Part shown: one piece after another, positions 14,928-18,084 of the stretch
Layout of the letters: the number at the start of each line of letters is the position of its first letter
How positions within the stretch are numbered: the stretch's first letter is position 1
Origin: an uncultured Collinsella sp.
GTDB lineage: Bacteria > Actinomycetota > Coriobacteriia > Coriobacteriales > Coriobacteriaceae
DNA length: 18,084 nucleotides
Direction of reading: 5' to 3'
NCBI GenBank assembly: GCA_900755005.1
Contig: CAAEEX010000060.1
Location: 1-18,084 of the forward strand
Translations under genes and position numbers: made by a program
The notes under the pieces: model-generated
What the model saw: only the letters and a program-made list of their open reading frames with translations
Told to the model about the DNA's origin: nothing
The model's database searches: none

Positions 14928-15611
14928 TTAGATGCCGGCGATTGCGAAGTTGAGCAGCCGCTCGGCCAGCGGATACACGGTAACGTCGAAATAGCGGCCG
15001 ATCACATCAATGCCAGTCCACATGGGCAGCAGATACAGCACGATGATGAGGATGGGCATGGCGTATTGCTGCAGGCGGTAGTAGTTGGCGAGCGCCTTGC
15101 CTTTGAGGAACGGCACGATGATCGACGAGCCGTCGAGCGGCGGGATCGGGATGAGGTTAAAAAACGCGAGTGACAGGTTGACCACGATAAACGTGGCGCC
15201 GAAGTTCATGATCTGTGACGCCATGGCAAAGGACATGCCGGTATAGAGGCTGCCATATGCCGCGTGCATGAGGGCGGCAGCGAGGCACGCGAGCGCGATG
15301 TTCGATGCGGGGCCGGCTGCGCTCACCAGGACCTCGTCACGCTTGGGGTACTTGAGGTTGTTAAGGTAGACGGGCACGGGCTTGGCGAAGGCGAACACCG
15401 GGCCGCCGGCCGCGAGCATGAGCAGCGGCAGGATGATGGTGCCAAACGGGTCGATATGGTTAAGCGGGTTGAGCGACACGCGGCCGCGCGAACGGGCCGT
15501 CTTGTCGCCGAGCGCCCAGGCCGCGGCGGCGTGTGCGCTTTCGTGGATCACGATGCCCACGATGACGGCAACGGCGCTGGCGAGCAGGTTCATGAGGTAG
15601 CTGCTGGACAT
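14928..15611 (-). CDS. Site-2 protease-type M50 membrane metalloprotease
   Basis: The 227-residue membrane protein has the zinc motif HESAH (23-27) at the end of its first membrane segment. It also has the family motif GRVSLNPLNHIDPFGTIILP (43-62) and the second motif NLIPIPPLDG (152-161), whose Asp160 is the third zinc ligand. About five hydrophobic segments are visible. It has no PDZ or CBS domain, so it is the minimal form often found beside scpAB. Such enzymes cut proteins within the membrane, but the substrate is unknown. Start ATG 15611 follows AGAGGAG, which overlaps the stop of the preceding small gene. Confidence 0.93.
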   Translation of the reverse strand: MSSSYLMNLLASAVAVIVGIVIHESAHAAAAWALGDKTARSRGRVSLNPLNHIDPFGTIILPLLMLAAGGPVFAFAKPVPVYLNNLKYPKRDEVLVSAAGPASNIALACLAAALMHAAYGSLYTGMSFAMASQIMNFGATFIVVNLSLAFFNLIPIPPLDGSSIIVPFLKGKALANYYRLQQYAMPILIIVLYLLPMWTGIDVIGRYFDVTVYPLAERLLNFAIAGI

Positions 15612-15620
15612 GGCGCTCCT

Positions 15621-15917
15621 CTAGCGGACGCGACGCGAGGCGCGCGTGAGCAGGCAGTCGATCACAAACAGGATCACGGCGACGATGGCGTAATCCAAGC
15701 GGAACACACCGCCAAAGGGCGACGTGATGACGCCGTAGCCGGCGATGGCGCTCGGCAGCGCGCGCGAAAGCTCAACGACAAAGCCCACGATCTGCAGCTT
15801 GGCGGTCAGGCCGCTAAAACACAGCAGCACGGTCATCGCGCTCATAAAGATGCCGCAGATGCGACAGGCGATGGCGATGATGCTCATCGCCACGGCAGCG
15901 GTCTTACGAGAGTTCAC
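15621..15917 (-). CDS. Small membrane protein of unknown function
   Basis: I do not recognise a family. The 98-residue product starts with GTG at 15917, seven bases after GAGGAG, and overlaps the ABC-F end by 14 bases. The first ATG (residue 11) has no ribosome site. It has a hydrophobic segment at about 8-36 with three cysteines, a second weaker one at about 42-66, and a third at 74-91. It ends in a basic TRASRRVR tail, which suggests a cytoplasmic C-terminus. An SPFGGVFRLDYA turn lies between the second and third. Its tight coupling to ABC-F and M50 protease genes suggests it is a real gene, but gives no function. Confidence 0.75.
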   Translation of the reverse strand: MNSRKTAAVAMSIIAIACRICGIFMSAMTVLLCFSGLTAKLQIVGFVVELSRALPSAIAGYGVITSPFGGVFRLDYAIVAVILFVIDCLLTRASRRVR

Positions 15918-17937
15918 GCGCGGTCTCCTCTTCGATCTGGGTGGAAAGCTCCAGCCATTCGTCCTCGAGCTTGGGTAGCTCTTGCTTAAGGCCGTTATAT
16001 TCCCCCAGCGCGGCGTTGAACTTGTCTTGATCGGCATAAAGCTCTTCGCTTGCCATCAATTCCATAAGCTCGTCATAGCGGGCACGCTTTTTGTCGAGTT
16101 CCGCCTCGATCTTCTTAAGCTGGTTGCGTACGCCCTTGAGCTTTTTGTTGAGCGCGGCACGGGCCTGGGCCTCGGCGCGCTTTTGCTCCTTGGTCTTTTT
16201 GCCCTCGGACGGCTTGGGGGCGGCGACGGGGGTGTCGGCCTGGGCAGCGCTGGCCTTGGTGGGCTTGGTCGTGGCCGGCGCGCTCTCCGTGGACGCCTCG
16301 GCGGCGGCGCGGGCCGCGAGGTCCTCACGCTTGTAGAGGTAGTAGTCGTAGTCGCCGTCGTAGACCGTGACCTTGCCGTCGCGAATGTCGATGATGCGGT
16401 TGGCCACGGCACGCACCAGGTGCTCGTCGTGGCTGATCAGCACGATGGTGCCGGGGAAGTTTTGCAGGGCGTTCTCGAGCATATCCACCGAGTCGATGTC
16501 CAAGTGGTTGGTGGGCTCGTCCAGGCACAGGAGCGCTTCGGGGGCCACGAGCATCTTTGCCAGGGCCAGACGCGCCTTTTCGCCTCCGGAGAGGACGCGA
16601 ACCTGCTTCTCGATGGAGTCGTTGTCGCTAAACAAGAAGGCGCCCAACAGGCTGCGCTGCTGCGGCACGGTCCACTTGGGCGTGACTGTGTCGATCTCTT
16701 GCAGGACGGTGTTGGACTCGGTCATGCCTTCGAGCGCGTGCTGGGCGTAGTAGGCTACGCCTACGTTGGTGCCCAGGTCCCGGGTGCCGGTGGTGGGCGG
16801 CTCCAGGCCGGCGAGGATCTTCATGAGCGTGGACTTGCCGGCGCCGTTGGGGCCGACGAGTGCCACGTGCTCGCCGCGGTAGAGCTTGAGGTCGATGTCG
16901 CTGTAGATGTGCTTGTCGCCGTAGGACTTGGACACGCCCTCGAGGCCCACGACCATGTCGCCGGAGCGCGGCGGGTCGGGGAACTTAAAGTCGATGTGCT
17001 TGTGGCCCTCGGGCAGGATGACGAGCTCCTTTTTGATCTGCTCGATCTTGCGGATGCGCTCCTGGGCCTGGGCTGCCTTGGTGGGCTTGTAGCGGAACTT
17101 ATCGACGAAGACCTGCATGTGGGCGATGTCGCGCTCCTGCGCGGCGCGTTTAGCGCGCATCTGCTCCAGGTTGTCCTCGCGCTGTTTGAGGTAGCTGCTG
17201 TAGTTGCCGGTGTAGGTGGTCACGCGGCGGTTCTCGAGCGCGGCCACGTGGTCGACGCAGGCGTCCATAAAGGCGCGGTCGTGGCTGACGATGAGGACGG
17301 CGCCGTCGTAGTTGGCAATAAAGCCGCGCAGCCACTGGACGCTCTCGAGGTCCAGGTGGTTAGTGGGCTCGTCCAGAAGCAGCAGGTCGGGGTGGCGTAG
17401 GAAGAGCTTTGCCAGCGCGATGCGCATCTGCCAGCCGCCCGAGAACTCGGAGCATGGGCGCTCAAAGTCAGTGACCTTAAAGCCCAGGCCGGACAGGATC
17501 TTGCGGGCGTTGCTCTCGAGCTCGTAGCCGCCCAGGTGCTCAAAGCGGTCCTGGACCTGGCCGTACTCGTTGAGGAGCGCGTCGACGTCCTTGCCCTGCT
17601 CGGAGAGCTCGGTGATTTGGGCCTGCAGCTCGTTAGCGCGCTCGCCCATGCGGCGGATTTCCTTGGCGGCGGCCATGACCTCGGCGAGGATGGTGGTGTC
17701 CTTTTGTTCCAGATTAGTTTCCTGCTCTAGGTAGCCCACCTGGCAGTCCTTTGCGTACTGGACCTGGCCGGAGTCGGGACTGTCGATGCCCATGATGATC
17801 TTGAGCATGGTGGTTTTGCCGGCGCCGTTGGGGCCCACGAGCGCGAAGCGCTCGCCGGGGTTGATCTGGAAGGACGCGCCGCTAAAGAGGACGCGTGCGC
17901 CGAAGCTTTTTTCGATCTTGTCGACCAGGAGGATCAT
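15904..17937 (-). CDS. ABC-F family ATPase (ribosome-associated type)
   Basis: The 677 residues hold two ABC ATPase domains and no membrane segment, the ABC-F layout. These proteins act on ribosomes, either in translation itself or in antibiotic protection. Domain 1 has Walker A GPNGAGKT (35-42), signature FSGGW (165-169) and Walker B LLLLDEP (185-191). Domain 2 has GPNGAGKS (362-369), LSGGE (449-453) and LLCLDEP (469-475). The inter-domain linker (about 240-325) includes FVDKFRYKPTKAAQAQ (277-292). An Ala/Pro/Lys-rich spacer (541-580) leads to a C-terminal coiled coil (about 580-672), as in Uup/YdiF-like members. Start ATG 17937 follows AAAGG at about eight bases. Position among housekeeping genes argues for a core rather than a resistance role. 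Confidence 0.93.
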   Translation of the reverse strand: MILLVDKIEKSFGARVLFSGASFQINPGERFALVGPNGAGKTTMLKIIMGIDSPDSGQVQYAKDCQVGYLEQETNLEQKDTTILAEVMAAAKEIRRMGERANELQAQITELSEQGKDVDALLNEYGQVQDRFEHLGGYELESNARKILSGLGFKVTDFERPCSEFSGGWQMRIALAKLFLRHPDLLLLDEPTNHLDLESVQWLRGFIANYDGAVLIVSHDRAFMDACVDHVAALENRRVTTYTGNYSSYLKQREDNLEQMRAKRAAQERDIAHMQVFVDKFRYKPTKAAQAQERIRKIEQIKKELVILPEGHKHIDFKFPDPPRSGDMVVGLEGVSKSYGDKHIYSDIDLKLYRGEHVALVGPNGAGKSTLMKILAGLEPPTTGTRDLGTNVGVAYYAQHALEGMTESNTVLQEIDTVTPKWTVPQQRSLLGAFLFSDNDSIEKQVRVLSGGEKARLALAKMLVAPEALLCLDEPTNHLDIDSVDMLENALQNFPGTIVLISHDEHLVRAVANRIIDIRDGKVTVYDGDYDYYLYKREDLAARAAAEASTESAPATTKPTKASAAQADTPVAAPKPSEGKKTKEQKRAEAQARAALNKKLKGVRNQLKKIEAELDKKRARYDELMELMASEELYADQDKFNAALGEYNGLKQELPKLEDEWLELSTQIEEETARELS

Positions 17938-17967
17938 GCTGCCGCCTTTGACCTTGTGTTCCTATAT

Positions 17968-17997
17968 GAAAAAAGGCCCCAACTTGCGTTGGAGCCT
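17968..17997 (-). terminator. Rho-independent terminator of tRNA-Ala
   Basis: AGGCCCCAAC (17974-17983) and GTTGGAGCCT (17988-17997) form a 10-bp stem with one G-U pair around the loop TTGC. On the minus strand six T follow. It lies 15 nt downstream of the tRNA-Ala discriminator base and only 30 nt upstream of the ABC-F start codon. Confidence 0.88.
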
Positions 17998-18012
17998 CAT
18001 TCAATGCTCGGG

Positions 18013-18084
18013 TGGAGACGAGGGGGATCGAACCCCTGACCTCTTGACTGCCAGTCAAGCGCTCTCCCAGCTGAGCTACGCCCC
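18013..18084 (-). tRNA. tRNA-Ala, anticodon GGC (one base cut by window end)
   Basis: The minus strand gives 72 of 73 tRNA bases. The first base of the acceptor stem lies just outside the window. The anticodon loop CTGGCAG is closed by CTTGA/TCAAG, giving GGC for alanine GCC/GCU. In the acceptor stem, G3 faces T70, the G3-U70 identity pair of alanine tRNAs. The T-loop is TTCGATC. The bases after A73 read CCC, so CCA is not encoded, unlike tRNA-Pro in this window. As in the tRNA-Pro here, positions 32 and 38 are C and G. Confidence 0.94.

Noticed and set aside
15982..17400. A 472-codon plus-strand frame opposite the ABC-F gene
   Set aside because: It is a shadow of the ABC-F coding strand, composed mostly of Gly, Val, Ala and Leu, with no domain and no ribosome site I could support.

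Overview
The window is a GC-rich stretch of bacterial chromosome that is almost completely filled by one long minus-strand run of housekeeping genes. The GC content, strong AAAGGAGG-type ribosome binding sites, the gene order and the protein sequences suggest an actinobacterium of the Coriobacteriia, with Collinsella or a close relative as my best guess. That assignment is made from memory of the families and was not tested by a search.

Layout in + coordinates: (1) 3-95, the last 30 codons of a plus-strand histidine kinase, followed by a plus-strand terminator at 206-239. (2) About 240-700, a non-coding, relatively AT-rich stretch with an 11-bp direct repeat pair and small inverted repeats, then a minus-strand terminator at 661-691. 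(3) 702-778, tRNA-Pro(GGG) on the minus strand with encoded CCA. (4) 859-17937, eighteen minus-strand genes. In transcription order they are an ABC-F ATPase, a 98-residue membrane protein, an M50 site-2-type protease, scpA, scpB, an RsuA/RluB-type pseudouridine synthase, cmk, a PlsC-type acyltransferase, ispH, a DUF512 radical-SAM-like protein, der, plsY, gpsA, rpe, a cysteine desulfurase, a Nif3-like protein, a COG1579 coiled-coil/zinc-ribbon protein and coaBC. (5) 17968-17997, a terminator, and 18013-18084, tRNA-Ala(GGC), which runs off the window end by one base.

Genes in the run overlap by 4-14 nt or are separated by 2-18 nt, except for gaps of 84 nt (M50 to scpA) and 65 nt (rluB to cmk). 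I see no internal terminator, so a single very long transcription unit, or a nested set of units, is likely. The contents group into chromosome segregation (scpAB), ribosome and RNA work (ABC-F, RluB-like, Der), phosphatidic acid synthesis (gpsA, plsY, plsC), isoprenoid and CoA synthesis (ispH, coaBC), nucleotide and pentose metabolism (cmk, rpe), and Fe-S or metal proteins (cysteine desulfurase, Nif3-like, IspH, DUF512).

I did not find a convincing novel defence, mobile or biosynthetic system. The points most worth checking are a PlsC-type enzyme with HX4E instead of HX4D, a COG1579 protein that has lost part of its zinc knuckle, C32-G38 pairs in both tRNA anticodon loops, the missing obvious promoter for an 18-gene unit, and an unexplained 600-nt intergenic region. 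Several start codons were moved inward from the longest open frame, using Shine-Dalgarno position and family alignment from memory.
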